Shown here: piece after piece, positions 36,298 through 44,707 of the stretch
Layout of the letters: every line of letters begins with the position of its first letter
How positions within the stretch are numbered: the stretch's first letter is position 1
Source of the DNA: Mesorhizobium denitrificans
GTDB lineage: Bacteria > Pseudomonadota > Alphaproteobacteria > Rhizobiales > Rhizobiaceae
Direction: 5' to 3'
Assembly: GCF_003403035.1 (NCBI RefSeq)
Contig: NZ_QURN01000005.1
Span: 248,001 to 312,000, forward strand
DNA length: 64,000 nucleotides
Position numbers and translations under genes: made by a program
Notes under the pieces: generated by a model
What the model saw: only the letters and a program-made list of their open reading frames with translations
Told to the model about the DNA's origin: nothing
The model's database searches: none

Positions 36298-37105
36298 AGC
36301 TGTGCCCTGCCCTGAGGCCATCGCGGACACGAGCGGCGATGGAGAGAAATTCCGGCGTTTCGCGAATGTCCAGCGGGCGCTCGCGCGGCAGTGTGGACTC
36401 GATTACATCGGTCACCCGGCCCGGTCGAGGTGACATGACCACGATACGAGTGGAGAGATAAACGGCCTCGGGAATAGAGTGCGTAACGAAGCAGATCGTC
36501 TTGTTCGTGCGCGCCCAAAGTTCCAGCAATTGCTCGTTAAGATGGTCGCGGACGATCTCATCCAGCGCGCCGAATGGTTCATCCATCAAAAGCAAGTCGG
36601 CGTCGAAAGCGAGCGCTCGCGCGATAGATGCACGCTGCTGCATACCTCCAGACAGTTGCCACGGATATTTCTTCTCGAACCCCGTAAGATTCACCATGTC
36701 CAGTGTGCGCTTGATACGCGCTTGCTGGTCGGCTTTGGTATTGCCCATAATTTCGAGTGGGAGGCCGACATTGCGTTCGATGGTCCGCCATGGGAGCAGC
36801 GCTGCCGCCTGAAAGACATAGCCATAGGCGCGTGCTTCACGGGCCTGCTCCGGCGTCATGCCATTGACCGTGAGGGTTCCGGCAGTCGGCTTCTCAAGGT
36901 CTGCGATGGCGCGCAGGAATGTCGTTTTTCCGCAGCCGGACGGCCCGATGAACGACACGAACTCGCCCTTTCCTATGGTGAGATCAACATTCGACAACGC
37001 CTGCACCGGCCCGTCATTTGTTTGGAATGTAAGGCCGAGGCCAGAGGCGGCAATAACCGCACTCTGCGTTCCATCGGCCCTTTTGTATTGCTGGGTCGGA
37101 TTCAA
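36287..37105 (-). CDS. ABC transporter ATP-binding protein (SsuB/TauB type), TTG start
   Basis: A 272-residue nitrate/sulfonate/pyrimidine-class ATPase: Walker A GPSGCGKTT, signature LSGGMQQRASIARAL, Walker B LLMDEPFGALDE and the H-loop VTHSIPEAVYLS. It powers the importer formed with the two permeases. No ATG or GTG occurs before the conserved region, and the only suitable start is TTG at 37105 with AGGA nine bases upstream, which may keep its level below that of its partners. A 106-base gap with two small stems separates it from hydA. Confidence 0.92.
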   Translation of the reverse strand: MNPTQQYKRADGTQSAVIAASGLGLTFQTNDGPVQALSNVDLTIGKGEFVSFIGPSGCGKTTFLRAIADLEKPTAGTLTVNGMTPEQAREARAYGYVFQAAALLPWRTIERNVGLPLEIMGNTKADQQARIKRTLDMVNLTGFEKKYPWQLSGGMQQRASIARALAFDADLLLMDEPFGALDEIVRDHLNEQLLELWARTNKTICFVTHSIPEAVYLSTRIVVMSPRPGRVTDVIESTLPRERPLDIRETPEFLSIAARVRDGLRAGHSYDD

Positions 37106-37211
37106 ACTTCGGTCCTGGCTATTTTGTTTTTATGTTCCCGAGTCAGGTTTTGCCTGACAGTCTCTCCGCGGCAAGAGACTACCTTGCCGCAGCCCTCCTC
37201 TATCCAGATAA

Positions 37212-38663
37212 TTACACGCCCGTTGCAGGAATTCCCGTGCGTTCAACCTTACGCGGCGCCACCACTTCCTTCCATTTCGACAGGGCACGATTGACCGCGC
37301 CGTTTGGTTCTCGTGCAACGAATTCGCCATGACCCGGATGAGCATCAACCTTGCCATCGTTCACCGCCAGTTCGCCGCGCGTGAAAACAAAGCGCGGAAG
37401 ACTGGTGACTTCGACGCCCTCGAACACGTTGTAGTCGATGACGGATTGCTGCTTCTTGGCGGTGATCGTTTTCTTCTTTTTCGGATCCCAGACGATTATG
37501 TCCGCATCGGCGCCTTCAACGATTGCGCCCTTCTTCGGATACATGTTCATGATTTTCGCAATGTTGGTCGAAGTAACCGCCACGAACTCATTCATGGTCA
37601 GACGACCGGTGCTGACGCCTTTCGTCCAAAGGACAGGCAGACGATCCTCAAGACCGCCAGTGCCGTTCGGGATTTTCGTGAAATCGCCTACGCCGAATTG
37701 CTTCTGCTTGGTGGTGAATGCGCAGTGATCCGTCGCAACGACCTGCAACGACCCGGCTTGAAGTCCGGCCCAGAGCGAATCCTGATGCAGCTTGTTGCGG
37801 AAGGGTGGGCTCATGACGCGGCGCGCTGAATGGTTCCAATCCTTGTTGAAATATTCGGTTTCGTCGAGCACGAGATGCTGGATCAACGGCTCGCCGTAAA
37901 CACGCATACCCTTCTGGCGGGCGCGACGGATCGCTTCATGCGCCTGCTCGCAGGATGTGTGGACGACATAGAGCGGCACACCCGCCATATCAGCAATCAT
38001 GATCGCGCGGTTGGTTGCCTCTCCTTCGACCTCCGGTGGGCGCGAATAGGCATGGCCCTCGGGCCCGTTGTTTCCTTCTGCGAGAAGTTTCTGGCTGAGC
38101 GCGGCAACCACATCGCCATTTTCTGCATGGACAAGCGGCAGCGCGCCAAGCTCGGCGCAGCGCTGGAATGACGCGTACATCTCGTCGTCGTTCACCATCA
38201 GCGCACCCTTATAGGCCATGAAGTGCTTGAAGGTGGTGATGCCTTTTTCCACGACCGTCTTCATTTCATTGAAGACCTGCTCACTCCACCATGTAACTGC
38301 CATGTGGAAGGAGAAATCGCAGGCCGCTTTGCTGGTCTTGTTGTCCCACATCGTAAGCGCTTCAAGCAGCGATTGATTGGGCGATGGCAGGCAGAAATCC
38401 ACGACCATCGTCGTGCCACCGGAAAGCGCGGCGCGCGTGCCGCTTTCAAAATCGTCGGCAGAGTAAGTTCCCATGAAAGGCATTTCGAGATGCGTATGTG
38501 GATCGATGCCGCCTGGCATGATGTAGCAGTCGGTCGCATCGAACTCATGGTCGCCGTGAAGATCCGGCCCTATCGCCTCAATCTTGCCGTGCTTCATAAA
38601 AACATCGGCTTTATATGTGCGGTCCGCGGTAACGACCGTGCCGTTCTTGATGACCTTTGACAT
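37212..38663 (-). CDS. hydA: Dihydropyrimidinase (D-hydantoinase)
   Basis: This cyclic amidohydrolase opens dihydrouracil or dihydrothymine to N-carbamoyl-beta-alanine or its methyl analogue, the second step of reductive pyrimidine breakdown. The 483-residue protein has metal ligands in GGIDPHTHLEMP (near 52-63), the carboxylated lysine in FMAYKGALM (near 150), LVHAENGD, VVHTSCEQA and the aspartate in VATDHCAF. Length is normal for dihydropyrimidinase. It follows an unrecognised membrane protein gene by 12 bases and shares the long operon led by the aminotransferase. Confidence 0.95.
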   Translation of the reverse strand: MSKVIKNGTVVTADRTYKADVFMKHGKIEAIGPDLHGDHEFDATDCYIMPGGIDPHTHLEMPFMGTYSADDFESGTRAALSGGTTMVVDFCLPSPNQSLLEALTMWDNKTSKAACDFSFHMAVTWWSEQVFNEMKTVVEKGITTFKHFMAYKGALMVNDDEMYASFQRCAELGALPLVHAENGDVVAALSQKLLAEGNNGPEGHAYSRPPEVEGEATNRAIMIADMAGVPLYVVHTSCEQAHEAIRRARQKGMRVYGEPLIQHLVLDETEYFNKDWNHSARRVMSPPFRNKLHQDSLWAGLQAGSLQVVATDHCAFTTKQKQFGVGDFTKIPNGTGGLEDRLPVLWTKGVSTGRLTMNEFVAVTSTNIAKIMNMYPKKGAIVEGADADIIVWDPKKKKTITAKKQQSVIDYNVFEGVEVTSLPRFVFTRGELAVNDGKVDAHPGHGEFVAREPNGAVNRALSKWKEVVAPRKVERTGIPATGV

Positions 38664-38675
38664 CAGCCTTACTCC

Positions 38676-39545
38676 CTAAGCTCGTCTTGAACGCCAGTTG
38701 CGCAAATCTTTTACCAAGGCGTCAAGCGTTCCAAAGATAGGCACAGCGACCGCCATCGTCGCAGGCTTCATGATATTCTTGGGAACGCAATCAGCAGCGA
38801 TCTGACGTTGATGTTCCTCGTCAACCCAGATGCGCGAAAACTCCAACAGTTCGGCGATTACGTTCGCCCGCAGCCGACTGATGCGCACATAGTTCATGCG
38901 GAAGATGGACATCGCCGAAATCGCAACGACAGCGACCGCCACCACAAAAACGATGAGCAGATAATGCGCGGTGCCCGAATAGCTGTCGGATATTTCCGCA
39001 TAGAGCCAAACCGCTAGGGACAGCACCACAAACGTCTTGGAAATGCGAAACGCCGAGAGCGTGCTTTGCACCTTATTTTTAGTGTGTTCGTCGCTTTCGA
39101 TCTCGATGGAACGTAGCTTTTTCGAGAATTCGTAAAGGCGCTGGTTCTCTTCCTCAGTATGTTCCTCGCCGCGCGCAACACGCAGCGTTTCAAACGCCTT
39201 ATGCGTGATGTCATCGATTGCCGCCCATCCCGATGCCGGAATTATTGTCGGCGGCAGATAGTAACCAATGGATTCGAACAGCACGTAAGTGATGTGAATT
39301 GTCGTAACGAAGATGAACAGGATCAGGAAAATCGCGACATCCGAAACACCAAGCGTATCGAAAATGTTCTGGTAGTTTTGCACGACACCGTTGAGCAGAT
39401 CCATTGACGGAAGAAAGCCTTCCGTCGCGTTGCCGATTGGCACGAAGCCGGCGAATACGTAAAACACCACCCCGGCAACCAACAATCTCGACGTCATGAA
39501 GTTCGAGAAGCGGACAACGCCTTGGAGTAGTGCCTCGACGTCCAT
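38676..39545 (-). CDS. Unrecognised four-span membrane protein in the pyrimidine operon
   Basis: The 289-residue protein has hydrophobic segments at about 18-38, 68-95, 168-185 and 190-212, with a charged cytoplasmic-looking helical region (about 110-165, with EEHTEEENQRLYEFSKK and further E/K-rich sequence) and a soluble C-terminal tail with PKNIMKPATMAVAVPIFGTL. I do not recognise a domain. It sits between the ureidopropionase and dihydropyrimidinase genes (47 and 12 bases), where known pyrimidine operons have no such gene. The ribosome binding site is weak. It could be a transporter accessory or unrelated passenger. Confidence 0.7.
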   Translation of the reverse strand: MDVEALLQGVVRFSNFMTSRLLVAGVVFYVFAGFVPIGNATEGFLPSMDLLNGVVQNYQNIFDTLGVSDVAIFLILFIFVTTIHITYVLFESIGYYLPPTIIPASGWAAIDDITHKAFETLRVARGEEHTEEENQRLYEFSKKLRSIEIESDEHTKNKVQSTLSAFRISKTFVVLSLAVWLYAEISDSYSGTAHYLLIVFVVAVAVVAISAMSIFRMNYVRISRLRANVIAELLEFSRIWVDEEHQRQIAADCVPKNIMKPATMAVAVPIFGTLDALVKDLRNWRSRRA

Positions 39546-39592
39546 CTATGTGGTCCGTCGCCTGAAGCTGAGAGTATTGGAAAGAGCGATGC

Positions 39593-40849
39593 TCACTCCA
39601 CAATCTCCGCTGTTTCCAGCACCGCATGGAAAAGCACGTCGCAGCCCGCGCCTGCCCATTCCTTCGTTATTTCCTCGGCTTCGTTATGTGACAAACCATC
39701 CACGCAGGGACACATCACCATCGCAGTTGGCGCAACGCGGTTGATCCAGCAGGCATCATGCCCCGCTCCTGAAACGATATCGCGATGAGAGTAGCCCAAG
39801 CGCTTGGCTGAGCTCCGAATAGCTTTCACGCAGCCCTTATCAAATGTAACGGGATCGAAATGCCCGACTTGCTCAATCTCATACTGCACATCAAGTGCGT
39901 CACAGATTGTCGCGATACCCTCGCGAACGCGGGCGTCCATTTCGTCCAACACGCGCTTGTCGGGCGAGCGAATATCGATAGTGAAAACCGTGCGGCCCGC
40001 AATGATATTGCGCGAGTTCGGATAGACCTCGATGTGGCCGACTGCGCCGACCGCATCGGGCTGATAATCCATCGCAACTTCGTGCACGAGTTCAATAACG
40101 CGCGCCATACCAAGACTGGCATTGCGGCGCTTCGGCATCGGAGTGGAGCCAGTATGGGCTTCCTTGCCCGTGATCGTGACCTGAAGCCATTTCAGGCCCT
40201 GCCCGTGCGTTACCACGCCAATGTCGATGCCTTCGTCCTCAAGGATCGGGCCTTGCTCGATATGCAGTTCAAAGAACGCATGCATCTTTCGAGCGCCGAC
40301 TTTTTCGTCACCTTTCCAGCCAATCCGTTCAAGCTCTTCGCCGAACTTTTTGCCCTTGGCATCAACGCGATTATAGGCCCAATCCTGTTCAATGACGCCA
40401 GCGAACACGCCTGATGCGAGCATTGCCGGAGCGAAACGCGCGCCTTCCTCATTCGTCCAGTTCGTGGCGATGACCGGATGCTTGGTCTTGATGCCGAGAT
40501 CGTTCATCGAGCGAATAACTTCAAGGCCACCAAGCACACCGAGAACGCCGTCATAGCGGCCGCCCGTCGGCTGCGTGTCGAGATGTGAACCGACATAAAC
40601 AGGGAGCGCATTCGGGTCTGTTCCCTCGCGGCGGGCAAACATCGTGCCCATCTCGTCCACTCCCATGGTTAGGCCGGCTTCCTCGCACCATTTCTGGAAA
40701 AGCCGCCTGCCCTCACCATCTTCGTCAGTCAACGTCTGACGATTGCTGCCTCCGGCCACACCAGGGCCGATCTTTGCCATCTCGTGTATGGAATCCCACA
40801 AACGATCAGCATTGATCTTCAGGTTCTCGCCGGGAGCCGCCACTTTCAA
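39593..40849 (-). CDS. Zn-dependent hydrolase, beta-ureidopropionase / N-carbamoyl amino acid amidase (M20)
   Basis: It probably hydrolyses N-carbamoyl-beta-alanine to beta-alanine, CO2 and ammonia, the third step of the reductive pathway. The 418-residue M20-type hydantoinase/carbamoylase shows YVGSHLDTQPTGGRYDGVLG (metal His and Asp), WTNEEGARFAP (Glu ligands), a HIEQGPILED motif and the dimerisation-domain GKEAHTGSTPM. The family also includes allantoate amidohydrolase; the neighbours point to ureidopropionase (PydC). It lies 4 bases after the cupin gene. Confidence 0.9.
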   Translation of the reverse strand: MKVAAPGENLKINADRLWDSIHEMAKIGPGVAGGSNRQTLTDEDGEGRRLFQKWCEEAGLTMGVDEMGTMFARREGTDPNALPVYVGSHLDTQPTGGRYDGVLGVLGGLEVIRSMNDLGIKTKHPVIATNWTNEEGARFAPAMLASGVFAGVIEQDWAYNRVDAKGKKFGEELERIGWKGDEKVGARKMHAFFELHIEQGPILEDEGIDIGVVTHGQGLKWLQVTITGKEAHTGSTPMPKRRNASLGMARVIELVHEVAMDYQPDAVGAVGHIEVYPNSRNIIAGRTVFTIDIRSPDKRVLDEMDARVREGIATICDALDVQYEIEQVGHFDPVTFDKGCVKAIRSSAKRLGYSHRDIVSGAGHDACWINRVAPTAMVMCPCVDGLSHNEAEEITKEWAGAGCDVLFHAVLETAEIVE

Positions 40850-40853
40850 AACC

Positions 40854-41144
40854 TCACTTCAATTCAACTTCAACAAAAGCCATGGGAGCGGAGCCGCCGT
40901 TTATGACGTTGTGCTCCACGCCCTCGTCGCGCCGGTAAGAGATACCTGCCTCCAACTCGACGCTGCGCGTGCCACCACCCGGCTCTTCAAGCAGCATGGA
41001 ACACGGCGTAATCGTGGTGATCACGTAGTCCATGCCGTGCCGGTGCCAGCCGGTTTCCGCGCCAGGAGCAAAGTCCCAGCGCGTAACCTTCACCCGCGCA
41101 TCATCGATCAAAACTGTGGGTTCAGCGACTTCGCGCGCAATCAT
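40854..41144 (-). CDS. Small cupin protein
   Basis: A 96-residue single-domain cupin. GWHRHGMDYV carries the first metal-binding histidine pair and EGVEHNVINGG the later histidine of the second cupin motif. Such small cupins act as isomerases, decarboxylases or sensors; the location between the aminotransferase (1-base overlap, TGATG) and ureidopropionase genes suggests a task in handling beta-alanine-derived or semialdehyde intermediates. No specific reaction can be claimed. Confidence 0.82.
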   Translation of the reverse strand: MIAREVAEPTVLIDDARVKVTRWDFAPGAETGWHRHGMDYVITTITPCSMLLEEPGGGTRSVELEAGISYRRDEGVEHNVINGGSAPMAFVEVELK

Positions 41145-42472
41145 CAGTCGATCATCCTCAGCACTTCGCGGACATGGTCGATGAGTTCATCGATCTGGCC
41201 CTTGGTTATGATCAGCGGCGGCGAAAGAGCGATGATGTCGCCCGTCGTGCGGATAAGCGCGCCGCGCTCGAACGCCTTGATAAATGCCGAAAATGCACGC
41301 TTGGTCGGCTGCCCCGCAATCGGTTCAAGCTCGATTGCACCGACAAGACCGATGTTGCGAATGTCGATCACGTGCGGCTCGCCCTTGAGCGAGTGCAGCG
41401 CTTCTTCCCAATGTGGGGCGAGTTCCGCTCCGCGTGTGAGCAAGCCTTCTTCCTTGTAGGTATCCAGTGTGCCGAGCGCAGCGGCGCACGCAATCGGATT
41501 TCCGGAATAAGTATAGCCGTGGAACAGCTCGATCATATGCTCCGGGCCGTTCATGAAGGCGTCGTGAATTTCCTTCTTGGCAAACACAGCGCCCATCGGA
41601 ACGACGCCGTTGGTGATACCCTTCGCCGTTGTGATGAGGTCCGGCACTACGCCAAAATAATCTGCTGCGAACGGTGTTCCGAGACGCCCAAAGCCGGTGA
41701 TGACTTCATCGAAGATCAACAGGATGCCATGCTTGGTGCAAATGTCGCGCAGCTTTTTGAGGTAGCCCTTCGGCGGGATCAGCACGCCGGTCGAACCTGC
41801 AACCGGCTCCACAATGACCGCCGCAATCGTCGAAGCGTCATGCAGCGTGACGATACGCTCCAACTCGTCGGCAAGCTCTGCGCCATATTCCGGCTCGCCC
41901 TTGGTGAAAGCATTCTTCGCAGGCAGATGCGTGTGCGGCAGATGATCGACGCCACCAAGCAAGGTGCCAAACATCTTGCGATTGCTAACGATGCCACCGA
42001 CCGAAATACCACCGAAATTGACGCCGTGGTAGCCGCGCTCACGGCCAATCAAACGGGTGCGCGAACCTTCGCCACGTGCGCGGTGATAAGCCAGAGCAAT
42101 CTTGAGCGCTGTTTCGACCGATTCCGAACCGGAATTGGTGAAGAAAACGTGGTCCATTCCAGCGGGGGCAATATCAACCAAACGGTTCGCAAGTTCGAAC
42201 ACGATAGGGTGGCCCATCTGGAAGGCTGGCGCATAGTCAAGTTCACCGGCCTGCTCGCGAATTGCCTCTGTGATCTTCGGACGGCAGTGACCTGCATTCA
42301 CGCACCAAAGGCCAGCGGTGCCGTCCATGACCTTGCGGCCATCGCTGGTGGTGTAGTGCATGTCCTTTGAGGCAACAAGCATACGCGGAGCCTGCTTGAA
42401 CTGCCGGTTCGCAGTGAACGGCATCCAGAATGCAGAGAGATCGTTTGGCATGGCTTTCAAGCGATTGGACAT
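41144..42472 (-). CDS. Omega-amino acid--pyruvate aminotransferase (class III, beta-alanine type)
   Basis: The 442-residue PLP enzyme has FTNSGSESVETALKIA, the conserved DEVITGFGRLG (PLP Asp) and TTAKGITNGVVPMGAV (Schiff-base lysine). Such enzymes convert beta-alanine (or 3-aminoisobutyrate) and pyruvate to malonate semialdehyde (or its methyl form) and alanine, which ends the reductive pyrimidine route. It is the first gene of a ten-gene minus-strand operon running down to 32717. GAAAGGAAAG precedes the ATG. A RutR-like palindrome is 103 bases upstream. Confidence 0.92.
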   Translation of the reverse strand: MSNRLKAMPNDLSAFWMPFTANRQFKQAPRMLVASKDMHYTTSDGRKVMDGTAGLWCVNAGHCRPKITEAIREQAGELDYAPAFQMGHPIVFELANRLVDIAPAGMDHVFFTNSGSESVETALKIALAYHRARGEGSRTRLIGRERGYHGVNFGGISVGGIVSNRKMFGTLLGGVDHLPHTHLPAKNAFTKGEPEYGAELADELERIVTLHDASTIAAVIVEPVAGSTGVLIPPKGYLKKLRDICTKHGILLIFDEVITGFGRLGTPFAADYFGVVPDLITTAKGITNGVVPMGAVFAKKEIHDAFMNGPEHMIELFHGYTYSGNPIACAAALGTLDTYKEEGLLTRGAELAPHWEEALHSLKGEPHVIDIRNIGLVGAIELEPIAGQPTKRAFSAFIKAFERGALIRTTGDIIALSPPLIITKGQIDELIDHVREVLRMID

Positions 42473-42574
42473 GGAGAAACTTTCCTTTCAATGGTCCCAA
42501 AAAACTTGGGTTCTTTTGTCCGGTTTGCGAACGCCAACGCTTGGTTTTTTCTGCACTTTTGTGCTAGAAATTTT

Positions 42575-42592
42575 TTTGACCGATTGGACAAA
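42575..42592. promoter_or_regulatory. RutR-type operator between the aminotransferase and rutR
   Basis: TTTGACCGATTGGACAAA is an 18-bp near-palindrome with one mismatch between 7-bp arms. It fits the published E. coli RutR form TTGACCA-NN-TGGTCAA. Lying in the divergent gap it can control both the aminotransferase operon and the regulator itself. A similar site precedes preT. Confidence 0.75.
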
Positions 42593-42660
42593 CGTTAGCA
42601 TCGCCGTTGGTGCGGTCAAGGGATTACTATGGGAATGAACATTCAACTTCCCGCGCCACA

Positions 42661-42695
42661 CCAGCCGATCATCTGGTCCAGCCGATTAGACCAGA
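42661..42695. repeat. Direct and inverted repeats just upstream of rutR
   Basis: CCAGCCGAT occurs at 42661 and 42678 (17-base period), and TCTGGTC (42672-42678) is a perfect inverted repeat of GACCAGA (42689-42695) with a 10-base spacer. It ends 32 bases before the rutR ATG, a good position for an autoregulatory site distinct from the main palindrome. The GGTC/GACC half sites are like those of RutR but with a longer spacer. Confidence 0.5.
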
Positions 42696-42727
42696 TTCTT
42701 TCACAAATTCCAGCCTGCTAAAATTCA

Positions 42728-43363
42728 ATGAATGCACCCGTCAAACCATTGCGGCGCACGCGGATTCAAACAGAAAAGCGCGACCTCATCCTGAATGCCG
42801 CCCTGGAGATTTTCTCGACGCATGGCTTCCGTGGATCGACCATCGATCAGATTGCCGAAGCGGCAGGAATGTCGAAGCCTAACCTGCTCTATTATTTTCG
42901 CGGCAAGGAAGACATTCACGAGACACTGATTGAAAAGCTGCTGACGACGTGGCTGGAACCGTTGCGGGAACTTGATGATGTGCGCGACCCGCTGGTGGAG
43001 ATTCGCAGCTACATTCGCCGCAAGTTGGAGATGGCCAGAGATTTTCCGCGTGAGAGTCGCTTGTTCGCCAATGAGATTCTACAAGGCGCACCGCGCATAC
43101 TTCCGCTTCTGGAAGGCGAGTTGAAATTGCTAGTCGACGAAAAGGTGCAGATCATCAGGAGTTGGATAAAAGCCGAGCGGATTGCACCGACCGACCCCTA
43201 TCATCTGATTTTCTCGATCTGGGCGACCACACAGCATTATGCCGATTTTGACGTGCAGGTGCGCGCAGTGCTTGGTACCGACCGTGGCGGCGAAGGCCGT
43301 TTCGAGGACGCGGCGCGCTTCCTCGAAAACCTTTATCTGGATGGTCTTCGGCCTAAGACCTGA
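42728..43363 (+). CDS. rutR: TetR-family regulator, RutR type
   Basis: The 211-residue protein has a TetR N-terminal DNA-binding domain (about 15-65; helix-turn-helix STIDQIAEAAGMSKPNLLYYF) and a RutR-like C-terminal ligand domain (YRNRK-like start IRSYIRRKLEMARDFPRESRLFA). RutR releases DNA when it binds uracil or thymine. It is divergent from the aminotransferase operon and converges tail to tail with preA, two bases apart. Palindromes at 42575 and 46119 are its likely targets. Confidence 0.9.
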   Translation: MNAPVKPLRRTRIQTEKRDLILNAALEIFSTHGFRGSTIDQIAEAAGMSKPNLLYYFRGKEDIHETLIEKLLTTWLEPLRELDDVRDPLVEIRSYIRRKLEMARDFPRESRLFANEILQGAPRILPLLEGELKLLVDEKVQIIRSWIKAERIAPTDPYHLIFSIWATTQHYADFDVQVRAVLGTDRGGEGRFEDAARFLENLYLDGLRPKT

Positions 43364-43365
43364 AC

Positions 43366-44679
43366 CTACTCGGCGGCTTGCTTCGACATCGGATTGTTCG
43401 GATGCGTGGTCCAGTTCGCATATTCCGGTGAAACGGTTTTTCCCGTGCGCTGATCCAGCACGCCCGCAGCCAACGGCACCATCGTGATGCAGTTCTCTAC
43501 CGGGCAAACATTGACGCAAAGGTTGCAGCCCACGCATTCATCTTCCATCACCTCAAAGTGCCGCACACCATTGACCGAGCTCGTGATCGCCTGATGTGAA
43601 GTATCTTCACAGGCGATGTAGCAGCGACCACATTTGATGCAGGCTTCCTGATCGATATGCGCCTTAGCGATATAATTCAGGTTGAGGTACTGCCAATCGG
43701 TAACGTTCTTGGTCGCGCGACCACATACGTCGTCCAGCGTTTGGTGACCCTTTTCGTCCATCCAGTTTTCCAGGCCGGCGATCATCTCTTGAACGATCTT
43801 GAAGCCGTAGGTCATCGCGGCCGTGCAGACCTGAACATTGCCCGCGCCGAGCGCCAGAAATTCCGCGGCATCGCGCCAAGTGGTAACGCCACCAATGCCG
43901 GAAATCGGCAGTCCTGCAGTTTCCGGATCTCGAGCAATTTCAGCAACCATGTTGAGCGCAATCGGCTTCACGGCTGGGCCGCAATAGCCGCCGTGCGAGC
44001 CTTTGCCATCGATGGATGGCTCGGGCGAAAAAGTATCGAGATTTACCGAGGTGATGGAATTGATCGTATTGATAAGCGACACCGCATCGGTGCCGCCAGC
44101 AAATGCGGCACGCGCCGGACGGCGAACATCTGTAATGTTCGGTGTCAGCTTGGTGATGACGGGCATACGGGTATTGGCCTTGCACCAGCGAACAACCATT
44201 TCGATGTATTCCGGCACCTGACCGACAGCAGCGCCCATGCCGCGTTCGCTCATACCATGCGGGCAGCCGAAGTTGAGTTCTATGCCGTCTGCCTCGGTTT
44301 CCTCGACAACAGGAAGAATCGCCTTCCAGCTTTCCTCTACACAAGGAACCATCAGGGACACGACAAGCGCCCTGTCAGGCCAGTCTTTCTTGACCTGCTT
44401 TATCTCCTGCAGATTGAGTTGAAGCTGACGGTCGGTGATAAGCTCGATATTGTTGAGGCCGAGTAAGCGCCGGTCGGCACCCCAGATTGCGCCATAGCGC
44501 GGGCCGTTGACGTTGACGACAGGCGGGCCCTCCTCGCCTAGCGTCTTCCAGACAACCCCGCCCCAGCCCGCCTTAAAGGCGCGGACAACGTTATAGGCCT
44601 TGTCGGTCGGCGGCGCAGAGGCCAGCCAGAACGGATTCGGCGATTTGATCCCGACGAAATTATTACGAATGTCTGCCAT
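43366..44679 (-). CDS. preA: NAD-dependent dihydropyrimidine dehydrogenase, subunit PreA
   Basis: PreA is the FMN subunit that reduces uracil and thymine to their dihydro forms together with PreT. The 437-residue protein is a dihydroorotate-dehydrogenase-like barrel (about 1-310; NPFWLASAPPTDK, ELNFGCPHGMSERGMG, GGYCGPAVKPIAL, ISGIGGVTTW) followed by two [4Fe-4S] motifs, CIKCGRCYIAC and CVGCNLCVNVCPVENC. This is the bacterial equivalent of the C-terminal part of mammalian DPD. It follows preT by 28 bases. Confidence 0.95.
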   Translation of the reverse strand: MADIRNNFVGIKSPNPFWLASAPPTDKAYNVVRAFKAGWGGVVWKTLGEEGPPVVNVNGPRYGAIWGADRRLLGLNNIELITDRQLQLNLQEIKQVKKDWPDRALVVSLMVPCVEESWKAILPVVEETEADGIELNFGCPHGMSERGMGAAVGQVPEYIEMVVRWCKANTRMPVITKLTPNITDVRRPARAAFAGGTDAVSLINTINSITSVNLDTFSPEPSIDGKGSHGGYCGPAVKPIALNMVAEIARDPETAGLPISGIGGVTTWRDAAEFLALGAGNVQVCTAAMTYGFKIVQEMIAGLENWMDEKGHQTLDDVCGRATKNVTDWQYLNLNYIAKAHIDQEACIKCGRCYIACEDTSHQAITSSVNGVRHFEVMEDECVGCNLCVNVCPVENCITMVPLAAGVLDQRTGKTVSPEYANWTTHPNNPMSKQAAE

Positions 44680-44707
44680 GGGGTTTCTCTCCTAGGCCTT
44701 CGACAAA

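Noticed and set aside
37143-37190. Two small stems (GTCAGG/CCTGAC and GCGGCAAG/CTTGCCGC) between the ATPase and hydA genes
   Set aside because: Neither is followed by a T-run and both are short; not enough to call a terminator or attenuator.
41174-42370. 398-codon open frame opposite the aminotransferase gene
   Set aside because: Antisense shadow of a well conserved PLP enzyme; composition is rich in Cys, His and Arg and shows no domain.
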